A stretch of DNA of 64,000 nucleotides. Origin: an uncultured Acidimicrobiales bacterium. GTDB taxonomy: Bacteria; Actinomycetota; Acidimicrobiia; Acidimicrobiales; SZUA-35. Shown piece by piece: positions 26,203-34,606 of this stretch (positions are counted from its first letter, which is position 1; each line of letters begins with the position of its first letter). The stretch is from contig CALJSB010000025.1 in assembly GCA_937976305.1 (NCBI GenBank), positions 1-64,000 of the forward strand, read 5' to 3'. The notes below the pieces were generated by a model, which saw only the letters and a list, made by a program, of their open reading frames with translations, was not told the DNA's origin and made no database searches. The position numbers and the translations under genes are program-made.

Positions 26203-26397
26203 TCAGCGCAGGTTCAAGAGGTTGATGACGCCGCCGTGGCCGCCACCGTGAATGGTGGTGCCATCGCCCGTGCCGATACCGAACACAAAGATTGCGACGA
26301 CGCCCAGAACAGCAAGGCCAGCGAGGAAGGTCCACTGCATGTTGGCCGAGATCTGGGGCGTTTCTTTCTTGGAAGTCTTCGAAGTCTTCGTAGCCAT
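26203..26397 (-). CDS. Small single-span membrane protein
   Basis: A 64-residue protein starting MATKTSKTSKK, with a Lys-rich cytoplasmic N-terminus, one hydrophobic helix (residues 23-43, FLAGLAVLGVVAIFVFGIG) and a short Gly/His-rich outer tail (GGGHGG). I do not recognise a family. Start ATG 26397 is preferred to 26412 because Lys/Thr-rich starts of this kind are common for single-span proteins. TACAAG just upstream is a weak -10. It lies 45 bases before the repeat protein, so it may head the apbE operon. Confidence 0.6.
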   Translation of the reverse strand: MATKTSKTSKKETPQISANMQWTFLAGLAVLGVVAIFVFGIGTGDGTTIHGGGHGGVINLLNLR

Positions 26398-26471
26398 GAG
26401 ATCTTGTAACACACGTTGGGTCGCCGAACTTCCCGCCTTCCTCGGTTTTCCCCGGCTACGGTTATTGAACG

Positions 26472-26852
26472 ATGACTGCTATGACCGAGCAGGTACCCAA
26501 GCTCTCCGCAGCCGATCGGCGAATGCTCAAGCTTCTTCGCCTGCCAACAGAGCAGTCGGGCACTGACGCAGAGGCTCGATCTGCCTTTCAGACCTCGATC
26601 GTCGTCTCGTCGATCCGCTGCTTGCTCACCTACATCGTGTTGCCTTTTGTGGCCCCCACGGTCGGTTTCCTCGCCAAGATTGGCCCGGGCCTGAGCATCA
26701 TCGTTGGGCTTGTTGCCATCGTGTCGATCACGATGTCGATGCGCCGCTTCTGGCGGGTTCGTCACGGACAGCGCTGGGCGTACACAACGCTCGGCGGGCT
26801 GATGTTCTGCTTTATCTGCTTTCTGCTCGTTCGCGACGTCATCGCTCTCTGA
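26472..26852 (+). CDS. Small membrane protein upstream of trkA
   Basis: A 126-residue protein with a hydrophilic start (residues 1-40) and three hydrophobic segments (about 45-64, 68-88, 105-124), separated by MRRFWRVRHGQRWAY. Family not recognised; its place three bases before trkA suggests a link to potassium transport or simple co-transcription. TACGGT at 26457-26462 is a possible -10 element. An in-frame ATG at 26481 (MTEQVPKL) is an alternative start. Confidence 0.7.
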   Translation: MTAMTEQVPKLSAADRRMLKLLRLPTEQSGTDAEARSAFQTSIVVSSIRCLLTYIVLPFVAPTVGFLAKIGPGLSIIVGLVAIVSITMSMRRFWRVRHGQRWAYTTLGGLMFCFICFLLVRDVIAL

Positions 26853-26854
26853 GC

Positions 26855-28207
26855 ATGCACGTCGTGATCCTGGGGGCCGGTGAGGTCGGGTTCTTCCTGG
26901 CTGAGCGGCTGCATGCCGAACGACACGACGTTGTAGTTGTCGAGGTGGACCCCGGGCGAGCAAGCGCCGTCAGTGCCCAGCTCGACGTCCAAGTCGTGCT
27001 CGGCAACGCGTCGAGTCCATCGGTCCTCGAAGACGCCGGCATTGGTCGTGCCGATCTTCTGGCCGCCGTCACCCAGCACGATGAGGTGAACCTCGTTGCG
27101 TGCATGCTCGCCCGCGAGCACGGCGTGGTGAACACCGTCGTCCGCCTGCAAGATGACGAGCTCCGCGGCGAAGCTGGTGCCCATTTGCAGGCCGTCGTCG
27201 GCGCCGACTTGGTCATCGATCCCGACGCAGATACCGCAGATGAAATTCTCGAACTGCTGCATGTCACCGGTGCCGACGAGGTGTACCGGATGGCGGGCGA
27301 CCTGCTCGTGATCGGTGCGGTCATTGCCGACGATGCTCCGATCGCCGGACGTCATCTGGCTGAGATCGCTGAATCGTATGAGCCCAACTGGCCGTTCCTG
27401 TTCGGTGCGGTCACCCGCGACGGTGAAACCTCGATCCCGAGGGGCGATCAGCAGCTCCTTGCTGGCGACCATGTCCGGGTGTTGGCAACGCGATCGGCCC
27501 GACGCCAGATCCTCGAATTGCTCGGCGTTCCCGGCGAAGAAGCGCACCGGGTGATGGTGCTCGGCGGTGGAGCGATCGGCACCCGAGTCGCCGAACAGCT
27601 TCTCAAGGAAGGCGTCGACGTCGTTTTGGTCGAGAAAGATCCGGAGCGGGCTGCGTTCCTGGCCGACCGCCTTCAACACGCGGTCGTGATCAACGGCGAC
27701 ATCACCAACCCCGACATCCTGCACGAGGAGTCGGTCGGCGCCAAGGACGCTGTGATTGCGACCACGGGCGAAGACCAGTCAAACGTGCTCGCTTGCGCGT
27801 TTGCGGTGGCTGAAGGCACCCCATTCACCATCGCTGTGCTGCACAACCTGGCGTTTCTGCCACTCATCCGTAGGTTCTCGATCAACGCGACGGTGAGTCC
27901 GCGAACTGCCTCTGCGAACGCCGTGCTTCGGTATGTACGGGGCGGTACTGCCGCAGTCACGACCTTCCTCGAGAGCGACTCAGAAATCGATGAGCTCGAG
28001 ATTGAAGCCGGAAGCATCGCTGACGGCGCACGGGTGGCTGATCTTCACTTGCCCCAACAAGTGCTGCTCGGAGCGGTGTCTCGCGACGGCAAGCCGGGCG
28101 AGATTGTGCGTGGTGACACGGTGTTCGAGGCCGGTGATCACGTTGTGTTGTTTGCCCGCCCAGAACACATTGCCGAAGCTCGTCCTTTGTTCGTCGCTGA
28201 GGGCTGA
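26855..28207 (+). CDS. trkA: Trk potassium uptake regulatory subunit TrkA
   Basis: A 450-residue cytoplasmic gating subunit of the Trk/Ktr K+ transporter. It has two tandem RCK units: the first begins MHVVILGAGEVGFFLAERL (NAD-binding GxGxxG) with TrkA-C to about residue 215, the second begins HRVMVLGGGAIGTRVAEQL at about residue 228 with DGKPGEIVRGDTVFEAGDHVVLF at its end. Two RCK units in one chain match the classical TrkA. The neighbour, three bases downstream, is TrkH, completing the system. Confidence 0.95.
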   Translation: MHVVILGAGEVGFFLAERLHAERHDVVVVEVDPGRASAVSAQLDVQVVLGNASSPSVLEDAGIGRADLLAAVTQHDEVNLVACMLAREHGVVNTVVRLQDDELRGEAGAHLQAVVGADLVIDPDADTADEILELLHVTGADEVYRMAGDLLVIGAVIADDAPIAGRHLAEIAESYEPNWPFLFGAVTRDGETSIPRGDQQLLAGDHVRVLATRSARRQILELLGVPGEEAHRVMVLGGGAIGTRVAEQLLKEGVDVVLVEKDPERAAFLADRLQHAVVINGDITNPDILHEESVGAKDAVIATTGEDQSNVLACAFAVAEGTPFTIAVLHNLAFLPLIRRFSINATVSPRTASANAVLRYVRGGTAAVTTFLESDSEIDELEIEAGSIADGARVADLHLPQQVLLGAVSRDGKPGEIVRGDTVFEAGDHVVLFARPEHIAEARPLFVAEG

Positions 28208-28210
28208 TTC

Positions 28211-29740
28211 GTGGCCGATCGGGATCGCAAGATCGAAAGCATGCCGTTGCATGTCGTCGGGTTGGCGCTCGGGGTCTGTGGTCTTGGCATTCTCCTGGCC
28301 GCAGCGGTCGAAGCAGTCGATGGCGGACCAGACACCGCTGGGCTGCTGATCAGCGGCCTCGGCGTCGGATTCTCGGGTGGCCTCCTCGCCCTGGGCACCA
28401 AGATGCCCAATGACAAAGACATCGCGCTGCTTGGCATCTTCGTCACCGTGTCGGCGGCTTGGGTGGCCATGGCAATCGCCGGGTCTGTCCCCTATTTGGT
28501 CACCGGCGCGCTGCCCGAGATCGATCGGGCACTGTTCGAGTCCGTGTCGGGCTTCACCACGACGGGGTCGACGGTGCTTCGGCCGATCGAAGACAACTCT
28601 GCTGGCATCTTGTTTTGGCGAGCCATCACGCAGTTTCTCGGAGGTATGGGCGTCATCGTGCTCGTGGTCGCGGTCTTGCCCACTGTGGGCGCTGGTGGCA
28701 TGAGCCTTCTTGCTGCGGAAGCACCGGGTCCGACGGGTGAACGTCTGACACCGCGAGTGCGCCACACGGCCCGCAATCTGTGGGTGCTCTACATCGTGTT
28801 CATGTTCGTCTTGGCGTTGGCCTACATGTTGGCCGGGATGAGCATCTACGACGGGTTCGCTCACTCATTCACCACGGTGTCGACTGGCGGGTTCAGCCCC
28901 TACAACGCCTCGCTGCGCCACTTCGAATCTGCCTTGATCGAGTGGATTTGTATTGGAGCAATGTTCATTGCTGGTGGCAGTTTCGCCATTTGGTATCGGC
29001 TCATTCGAGGTGACACGCGACCTCTGCGGAGGTCGGTTGAGCTTCGCGCGTACGTGATGCTGATTCTGGTGGTCACCGCCGTGATGGTGTTGGTGAATGA
29101 ATCGCCAGTCACCGACATGCATGACCGAATCCGGGATGCTCTGTTCGTCACGCTTGCGCTCATCACAACTACTGGCTTCGGCACGGCCGACTTCGGCATG
29201 TGGAGCGACGCCGCTCAGCTGATCATTTTGCTGATCATTCCTTTTGGTGCGATGGCGGGGTCGACGTCGGGTGGTGTCAAGCTCGTGCGGATTCTGACCT
29301 TGGCGAGCTTCGCTCACCGCGAGACGTTGAAGCAGCTACACCCCCGGATGGTCCGGCCGGTTCGGATCGGGGAGTCGATCATCGACGAGCAGACCGCAAA
29401 CAAGATCGTCGCCTTTATGGCCCTTGCCCTTGCCATCTTCGGTCTCGGCACGATTGGCTTTGCCTTGACCGGGGCCGATCTCCTGACCTCGGTCTCGGCT
29501 TCGGCGACACTCCTCGGCAACGTAGGCCCGGGCCTTGGCGACGTCGGGCCGACCAACGACTTCCTGAACATCAACACGGCGGCCCGCTTCATCGGTATTG
29601 GCCAGATGCTGCTCGGCCGTCTCGAGATCTACCCGATCCTGCTGGCCCTTGTTGCCGTACGGCCACAGAGCGTCAAGGCGTTTGTGATTCGCCATCGCAC
29701 CGCCAACTCCGACTGGACGCAGCGGTCCCGCCGCACCTAG
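28211..29740 (+). CDS. trkH: Trk potassium uptake channel subunit TrkH
   Basis: A 509-residue K+-translocating membrane subunit with the four membrane-pore-membrane repeats of the Trk/Ktr/HKT superfamily. Pore-loop glycines appear in VSGFTTTGST, TTVSTGGFSPY, ITTTGFGTADF and LGNVGPGLGDVGP. SGGVKLVRI lies before the gating-loop region. GTG start three bases after trkA. Together with the K+-dependent pyrophosphatase at the start of the window it indicates dependence on cytoplasmic potassium, but no regulatory link is seen. Confidence 0.95.
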   Translation: MADRDRKIESMPLHVVGLALGVCGLGILLAAAVEAVDGGPDTAGLLISGLGVGFSGGLLALGTKMPNDKDIALLGIFVTVSAAWVAMAIAGSVPYLVTGALPEIDRALFESVSGFTTTGSTVLRPIEDNSAGILFWRAITQFLGGMGVIVLVVAVLPTVGAGGMSLLAAEAPGPTGERLTPRVRHTARNLWVLYIVFMFVLALAYMLAGMSIYDGFAHSFTTVSTGGFSPYNASLRHFESALIEWICIGAMFIAGGSFAIWYRLIRGDTRPLRRSVELRAYVMLILVVTAVMVLVNESPVTDMHDRIRDALFVTLALITTTGFGTADFGMWSDAAQLIILLIIPFGAMAGSTSGGVKLVRILTLASFAHRETLKQLHPRMVRPVRIGESIIDEQTANKIVAFMALALAIFGLGTIGFALTGADLLTSVSASATLLGNVGPGLGDVGPTNDFLNINTAARFIGIGQMLLGRLEIYPILLALVAVRPQSVKAFVIRHRTANSDWTQRSRRT

Positions 29741-29749
29741 ACAAGCCAG

Positions 29750-30892
29750 ATGGCAGCACATTCGACAGATCCAGCAGCGCTCGATCCAACAGAGTTCCGC
29801 CACGAGGTTGCGTCGTTCTTGATCGAGGCGTTGAGCGATGGATCGGCCTGCCCTGCCTTCGGTGCCATTCTGCCGCCCGAACATCACGACAAGGCCCGAG
29901 CCTGGCAGCAAACCCTGTCCGAAGCAGGTTTCGGGGGCTTGCACTGGCCAACCGATCACGGTGGTGGTGGTCTGAGCACCGAGCACAGCGCCATCTGGTA
30001 TGAGGAATGTGCCCGACATCGAGTGGCCCCGTACCTCAACCTCCAGGGGATTGTCCTGGCCGGTGAAGCAATCATTCGTTCCGGCACCGACGATCAGAAG
30101 CAACGGTTTCTCCCGGCGACTCAGAGGGGCGAGATTCTCTGGTGCCAGCTGTTCAGCGAGCCTGGCGCCGGATCAGATCTTGCCGGTCTCGCAAGCTCAG
30201 CGGTCGAACAGGCCGATGGCGGCTATCTGCTGAACGGACAGAAGGTGTGGTCGTCCAATGCTCAGTTTGCCGAGTTCGGCATCTTGCTGGCCCGGACCGA
30301 CCCTGAAGCCCCCCGCCACCAGGGAATCTCCTTCTTCTTGCTCGACATGAACCTTCCGGGCATCGAGGTTCGTCCGATCAAGCAGATGACGGGCGATGAA
30401 GAGTTCTGTGAGGTGTTCTTCGACGACGTTGCAGTGCCGCCGGATGCATTGCTCGGCCAACCCGGTCAAGGCTGGAAGGTGGCAATGGATGTGCTCCTCG
30501 ATGAGCGCGGAGCCTTTGGCTCCGCTGGTGTCATCAGCCTCGAGCAAGAGTTGGACGCACTCGCAACTCTGGGGCGAGGGCGCGAGATGGACGCTGTCGT
30601 TACTGATGAGCTGAGCCGACTCGTGGCCCAGGGGCAGAGCCTCAAGGCGCTCCTCCAACGCCTTGGTTCTGCACCTCACGCCGCCCCTGCGGCCAAGCTC
30701 TTGCGGACCGAGATGTCGACGGAGACGAACCGTCTTGCGGCGGCGATGCACGGCGCTTCCGGAATGCTCGAAAGCGAACAAACCGATCGCCTGCTGTACT
30801 CCCCCGGCATGCGCATCGCCGGCGGTTCGAGTGAGATCCAGCGCAACATCATTGGCGAGCGTGTCCTGGGTCTGCCTCGCGAACCTCGCTAG
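29750..30892 (+). CDS. Acyl-CoA dehydrogenase
   Basis: A 380-residue acyl-CoA dehydrogenase-fold flavoprotein. GLHWPTDHGGGGLS is the N-terminal active-site-side motif, LFSEPGAGSDLAGL and KVWSSNAQFAEFGILLART form the FAD/substrate beta domain, and AGGSSEIQRNIIGERVLGLPRE is the C-terminal FAD-binding signature. The helix before it lacks an obvious catalytic Glu at the usual place, so the catalytic base may be in the central helix as in the isovaleryl/steroid-side-chain branches. It begins nine bases after trkH but is unlikely to be functionally linked to it. Confidence 0.9.
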   Translation: MAAHSTDPAALDPTEFRHEVASFLIEALSDGSACPAFGAILPPEHHDKARAWQQTLSEAGFGGLHWPTDHGGGGLSTEHSAIWYEECARHRVAPYLNLQGIVLAGEAIIRSGTDDQKQRFLPATQRGEILWCQLFSEPGAGSDLAGLASSAVEQADGGYLLNGQKVWSSNAQFAEFGILLARTDPEAPRHQGISFFLLDMNLPGIEVRPIKQMTGDEEFCEVFFDDVAVPPDALLGQPGQGWKVAMDVLLDERGAFGSAGVISLEQELDALATLGRGREMDAVVTDELSRLVAQGQSLKALLQRLGSAPHAAPAAKLLRTEMSTETNRLAAAMHGASGMLESEQTDRLLYSPGMRIAGGSSEIQRNIIGERVLGLPREPR

Positions 30893-30897
30893 CGCGG

Positions 30898-30903
30898 TAG
30901 CGT
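30898..30903 (+). promoter_or_regulatory. -10 element of the leaderless homocysteine methyltransferase gene
   Basis: TAGCGT lies exactly six bases before the GTG at 30910, only seven bases after the preceding stop. The same hexamer precedes the acyl-CoA dehydrogenase at 34588. Confidence 0.5.
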
Positions 30904-30909
30904 TGTGGG

Positions 30910-31878
30910 GTGGCAGATCTCTTTGCAATGCTGGCCGACAAGGGAATCCTCCTGGTCGACGGGGCGATGGGCACCGAGTTGTTTCGTCGTGGCCTCGGCT
31001 CTGGCGACCCTCCGGAGCTGTGGAACGTCGATGAACCCGACCGAGTGAAGTCGGTGCACCGGGCCTACGTCGAAGCCGGATCCGACATCTTTCTGACGAA
31101 CTCCTTCGGCGGTACCCATTATCGACTGGCCCTCCACAAGGCCGACGACCGCGTGCACGAGCTCAACAAGGCAGCGGCCGAAATCGGCCAAGATGTCGCA
31201 GCTGAGTTCGACAGAGACGTCTTGGTTGCAGGTTCCATGGGCCCCACCGGCGAGTTGCTCGAACCGATGGGCACGATGTCGCCAATGGCCTGTGCCGCAG
31301 CCTTCGAGGAGCAGGCCGGCGGGCTTGCTGCCGGTGGTGCCGACATCATCTGGATCGAAACGATGAGCTCGCTCGAAGAGCTCGAGGCCGCCGTCACCGG
31401 AGCTCGCCGGGCCTGTGATCTGCCCGTCATCGCCACCATGAGCTTTGATACGGCTGGCCGCACCATGATGGGTGTCACCGGTACCTCAGCCGGTGAGCTG
31501 GCGACAAGACTGGAGATCGAAGGGGTGGGTGCCAATTGCGGCAACAACCTCACCGATACCGAAGCGGCCATCACCGAAATGCTCGCCGTCAACCCCGAGC
31601 TCATCGTGGTGAGCAAAGGCAATGCCGGCATCCCCGAATGGCATGGCACGGAGCTCCACTATTCGGGAACGCCCGAGGTGATGGCGGCTTACGCCCACCG
31701 AGCGAAGGAACTCGGGGTCAAGATCATCGGCGCATGTTGTGGCTCGACTCCCGAACATCTCGCGTTCATGCGCGACGTCCTCGATGGAACTGAGCCGGTT
31801 CCCGAAGTCACCTTCGAAACCGCAACGACCCGGGCTGTCGCCAAGAAGCGATCTGGTCGTCGACGTCGCTCGACCTGA
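30910..31878 (+). CDS. Homocysteine S-methyltransferase-family protein
   Basis: A 322-residue zinc-dependent TIM-barrel methyltransferase. LLVDGAMGTELFRRG is the N-terminal signature, LTNSFGGT the substrate loop, and the zinc thiols are Cys210 (GANCGNN) and Cys276-Cys277 (IGACCGST). It transfers a methyl group, from betaine, S-methylmethionine, methylfolate-cobalamin or a similar donor, to homocysteine. The donor cannot be read from sequence; a betaine source would fit a TMAEP-degrading organism (see 41671). The C-terminal 15 residues are highly basic (KKRSGRRRRST), an unusual tail. Confidence 0.9.
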   Translation: MADLFAMLADKGILLVDGAMGTELFRRGLGSGDPPELWNVDEPDRVKSVHRAYVEAGSDIFLTNSFGGTHYRLALHKADDRVHELNKAAAEIGQDVAAEFDRDVLVAGSMGPTGELLEPMGTMSPMACAAAFEEQAGGLAAGGADIIWIETMSSLEELEAAVTGARRACDLPVIATMSFDTAGRTMMGVTGTSAGELATRLEIEGVGANCGNNLTDTEAAITEMLAVNPELIVVSKGNAGIPEWHGTELHYSGTPEVMAAYAHRAKELGVKIIGACCGSTPEHLAFMRDVLDGTEPVPEVTFETATTRAVAKKRSGRRRRST

Positions 31879-31899
31879 GCCGTGAAGTGAGCCGCCGCT

Positions 31900-33033
31900 C
31901 TAGCTGAAGCGAGGCATGACCTTCTCGGCAAAGAGTTCGAGGCTGGCGTTGATCTGTGATGGCGAGTGGATGCCTTGCGGTATCAGCAACATTGCCTCGT
32001 TGATCGGAACAGCGTCGAGGGCGGCCTCGATCTCGGCGGTGATCGTGTCGGGACTGCCAACGAGCAACTTGGGCATTGGCAGACCAAACGGGATCGACCA
32101 GTTGTTCCAGAACCACTCCATATCCTCGAGCTGTTCTTTCGCCTCGGCATCGGTTTCGGCGCAGATCATCAGGCCACCCCAGCACGCCTGCTCACCGGGT
32201 TCGACGGTGCGCCCATACTGAGCAGCGGTTTCGTCATACGCGTTCCAAATCGACTGGAGGAACTCCGGCCCGCCGCCGAGCACGATCGACTTGCCGCCGT
32301 ATCGACCCCAGAACGCCGCAGTGCGGGCCGAGCCGGTGAACCCCGAATACAACGGCGGATGGGGTCGCTGCAGAGGTCGTGGGGCAATCCCCACCTCGTT
32401 GACGGTCATATCCGCATCGACGCCAGCGCCGTAGTCGGTGTACACGCCGTGCGGGTGGGGGTTCTGATCGAGATTCGGAAACTGCCAGTGTTCTCCCTGG
32501 TAGCTGAACGTCTCGTTGGTGAGAGCGGTGACGACGATGTCGACGTACTCCTCGAAGTGAGAGCGGTTCAGATCATCGGCTTCGGAGTTTTTGTTCCAGA
32601 ACCCCACTGGCCCGAGCTCGGGTTTCACCTTGAAGTTCTCGACCCATCGAGCCTGGTAGCCCCGCACGAGGCCGACACCAAAGCGTCCCTGGTGCATGTG
32701 GTCGAGAGTCGCAATGTTCTCTGCGACCCGGAGCGGGTTGTGGGTTGTCGACACAAAGCCGCACGTGATGATGCGCATGCGTTCGCGGTGCTGCCCGAGC
32801 CACATCGACATCAAGCCCGGATCGTTGGCGATCTCGAAGCCCTCGATCTGCAGGTGGTGTTCTGGATGCCCAAACCCGGCATAGCCAGCATCGTCAGCGA
32901 AGCGGACACAGTCGCCCAGTTCGGCCAGCATGCGCTGATAGAGGTCGGGCCGAAGGCCAGCAAGGCCTTCCTCCAACTCGTGGCGCCGACCAATGGTGGC
33001 GTAGACAAAAAGATCGAAATCAATCGAGGCCAT
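31900..33033 (-). CDS. Luciferase-like monooxygenase-family flavoprotein
   Basis: A 377-residue TIM-barrel oxidoreductase of the bacterial luciferase superfamily, FMN- or F420-dependent. FGHPEHHLQIEG is the conserved active-site His segment, GFVSTTHNPLRVAENIATLDHMHQGRFGVGLVRGY the classical flavin-binding core, and VGSPDTITAEI the C-terminal signature. Substrate unknown; homologues act on alkanesulfonates, alkanals, hydrocarbons or F420 substrates. It is read in the same direction as the following acyl-CoA dehydrogenase and ligase genes, which suggests a lipid or hydrocarbon oxidation role. Confidence 0.88.
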   Translation of the reverse strand: MASIDFDLFVYATIGRRHELEEGLAGLRPDLYQRMLAELGDCVRFADDAGYAGFGHPEHHLQIEGFEIANDPGLMSMWLGQHRERMRIITCGFVSTTHNPLRVAENIATLDHMHQGRFGVGLVRGYQARWVENFKVKPELGPVGFWNKNSEADDLNRSHFEEYVDIVVTALTNETFSYQGEHWQFPNLDQNPHPHGVYTDYGAGVDADMTVNEVGIAPRPLQRPHPPLYSGFTGSARTAAFWGRYGGKSIVLGGGPEFLQSIWNAYDETAAQYGRTVEPGEQACWGGLMICAETDAEAKEQLEDMEWFWNNWSIPFGLPMPKLLVGSPDTITAEIEAALDAVPINEAMLLIPQGIHSPSQINASLELFAEKVMPRFS

Positions 33034-33078
33034 GGCCCCTGGCCTAGCTCAAGTCGGTGCTTGTCTGCGAACTCTGAG

Positions 33079-33276
33079 CTAGTTCTCTGTCGTCTGGTTC
33101 TGTTCTTCGTTGTTGGCGATCCAGTTGTTCGTGATATCGCTGAAGGCAACGTTGATGATCACGAAGAGCGCAAAAATGGCCAGCAGTGAGAGGATCTTGT
33201 CGCGGCGGGAGAAGCTCCGCCACGGCTCCCCGAGCCGCTTTTGGTGACCGGGAGTTTTGGGGTTGTAGGCGCTCAT
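33079..33276 (-). CDS. Small single-span membrane protein
   Basis: A 65-residue protein with a basic N-terminus (KRLGEPWRSFSRRDK), one membrane helix (residues 28-45, LSLLAIFALFVIINVAF) and a polar Asn/Gln/Glu-rich outer tail. No family recognised. It lies 16 bases after the acyl-CoA dehydrogenase gene and 45 bases before the monooxygenase gene on the same strand. Codon use looks coding and both neighbours leave exactly this space free. Confidence 0.65.
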   Translation of the reverse strand: MSAYNPKTPGHQKRLGEPWRSFSRRDKILSLLAIFALFVIINVAFSDITNNWIANNEEQNQTTEN

Positions 33277-33292
33277 TGAGCTCTAGTGTGCC

Positions 33293-34588
33293 TCACTCGT
33301 TGCCAACAACGGCTTCGATGGCTGCGGCGTACTTCTCAACGGCGGCCTCGCGCACGGTCGGTAGGTGACCGGACGGGAACAGTTCGTTGTGGGGCGAATA
33401 CCCCTTGAGGAGCTGACGAGCCAGCGTGATCTTGTGGACCTCGGTAGGCCCATCGGCGATCGCCATGACTTGGGCGTTCACCATCTGACCCGAGAACGGC
33501 ATCTCGTTCGAGATGCCGAGCGCACCGTGGAGCTGCATCGATCGTTGCACCACGTCGTAGTACACAGTCGGCATCACGGCCTTTACCGCGGCGATGTCCT
33601 TGCGCACCATCTTGTAGTCCTTGTGCTTGTCGATCAGCCACGCCGTGCGGAGCACGAGCAGTCGGAACTGCTCGATCTGAATCCAGCTGTCAGCGACCTT
33701 TTCTTGGGTCATCTGCAGCGATGCCAGCGGACCGGTGCGAGTATCGCGAGACACGGCTCGCTCACACATCATGTCGAAGGCCTTCTTGACCTGGGCGATG
33801 GTGCGCATCGCATGGTGGATGCGGCCACCACCGAGCCGAGTCTGGGCGATCACGAACGCTCCGCCCTCGTCACCGAGGAGGTGATCAGCGGGTACTCGAA
33901 CGTTGTCGTAGTGGATGTAGGCGTGGGTGCCCTCGCCGAACTCTTCGGTGCCGACGCCGACGTTCCGAATGATGTTGAGACCTGGTGTGTCGGAGGGAAC
34001 GATGAACATCGACATTCCCTGATACGCGCTCACGTCGGGATTCGTGACCACCATCGAGATGAGAAATGACGCGAAGCGTGCGTTCGACGAGAACCACTTG
34101 TAGCCGTTGATGACCCACTCGTCACCGTCTTTCACCGCCGTTGTCTTGAACAGGGTCGGGTCGGCGCCTGCGTGGGGTTCAGTCATCGAGTAGCACGACG
34201 AGATCTGACCATCGAGCAGCGGCTGGAGATACTTGGCCTTCTGCTCTTCGGTGCCGTAGTGGGCCAAAATTTCTGCGTTGCCAGAGTCGGGGGCCTGGCA
34301 GCCGAAAACCGACGGTGCCCAGCTCGCACGGCCCAGCAGCTCGTTCAACAGCGCCAGCTTGACCTGTCCGTAGCCCTGACCGCCGAGATCAGGGCCGAGG
34401 TGGCAGGCCCAGAGCTTGCGGTCCTTCACTTCTTGTTGCAGCGGTCGGATGACCGCCATGGCCCGCTCATCTGACTTGTCGTAGGGATTGCCGAACACAT
34501 GCTGCAGCGGTTCGACCTCCTCACGTACAAACGTGTCGACCCAGTCGAGCTGCTTCTGAAATTCGGCGTCAGTTTCGAAGTCCCACAT
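33293..34588 (-). CDS. Acyl-CoA dehydrogenase (ACAD11-like)
   Basis: A 431-residue acyl-CoA dehydrogenase. HLGPDLGGQGYGQVKLAL, CYSMTEPHAGADPTLFKT and KWFSSNARFASF cover the alpha/beta domains; QLHGALGISNEMPFSGQ and ADGPTEVHKITLARQLLKGY form the C-terminal FAD contacts. Length and motifs place it in the same branch as the enzyme at 22614, but it has no kinase gene next to it. TAGCGT ending eight bases before the ATG suggests its own leaderless promoter, 18 bases downstream of the acyl-CoA ligase stop. Confidence 0.92.
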   Translation of the reverse strand: MWDFETDAEFQKQLDWVDTFVREEVEPLQHVFGNPYDKSDERAMAVIRPLQQEVKDRKLWACHLGPDLGGQGYGQVKLALLNELLGRASWAPSVFGCQAPDSGNAEILAHYGTEEQKAKYLQPLLDGQISSCYSMTEPHAGADPTLFKTTAVKDGDEWVINGYKWFSSNARFASFLISMVVTNPDVSAYQGMSMFIVPSDTPGLNIIRNVGVGTEEFGEGTHAYIHYDNVRVPADHLLGDEGGAFVIAQTRLGGGRIHHAMRTIAQVKKAFDMMCERAVSRDTRTGPLASLQMTQEKVADSWIQIEQFRLLVLRTAWLIDKHKDYKMVRKDIAAVKAVMPTVYYDVVQRSMQLHGALGISNEMPFSGQMVNAQVMAIADGPTEVHKITLARQLLKGYSPHNELFPSGHLPTVREAAVEKYAAAIEAVVGNE

Positions 34589-34596
34589 GGTTGGGG

Positions 34597-34602
34597 ACGC
34601 TA
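34597..34602 (-). promoter_or_regulatory. -10 element of the acyl-CoA dehydrogenase gene
   Basis: On the minus strand TAGCGT (34602 to 34597) ends eight bases before the ATG at 34588, with no Shine-Dalgarno; leader length would be zero to two bases. Confidence 0.4.
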
Positions 34603-34606
34603 GTAG

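Noticed and set aside
31966-33189. 407-residue plus-strand open frame
   Set aside because: Antisense to the luciferase-like monooxygenase; no domain.
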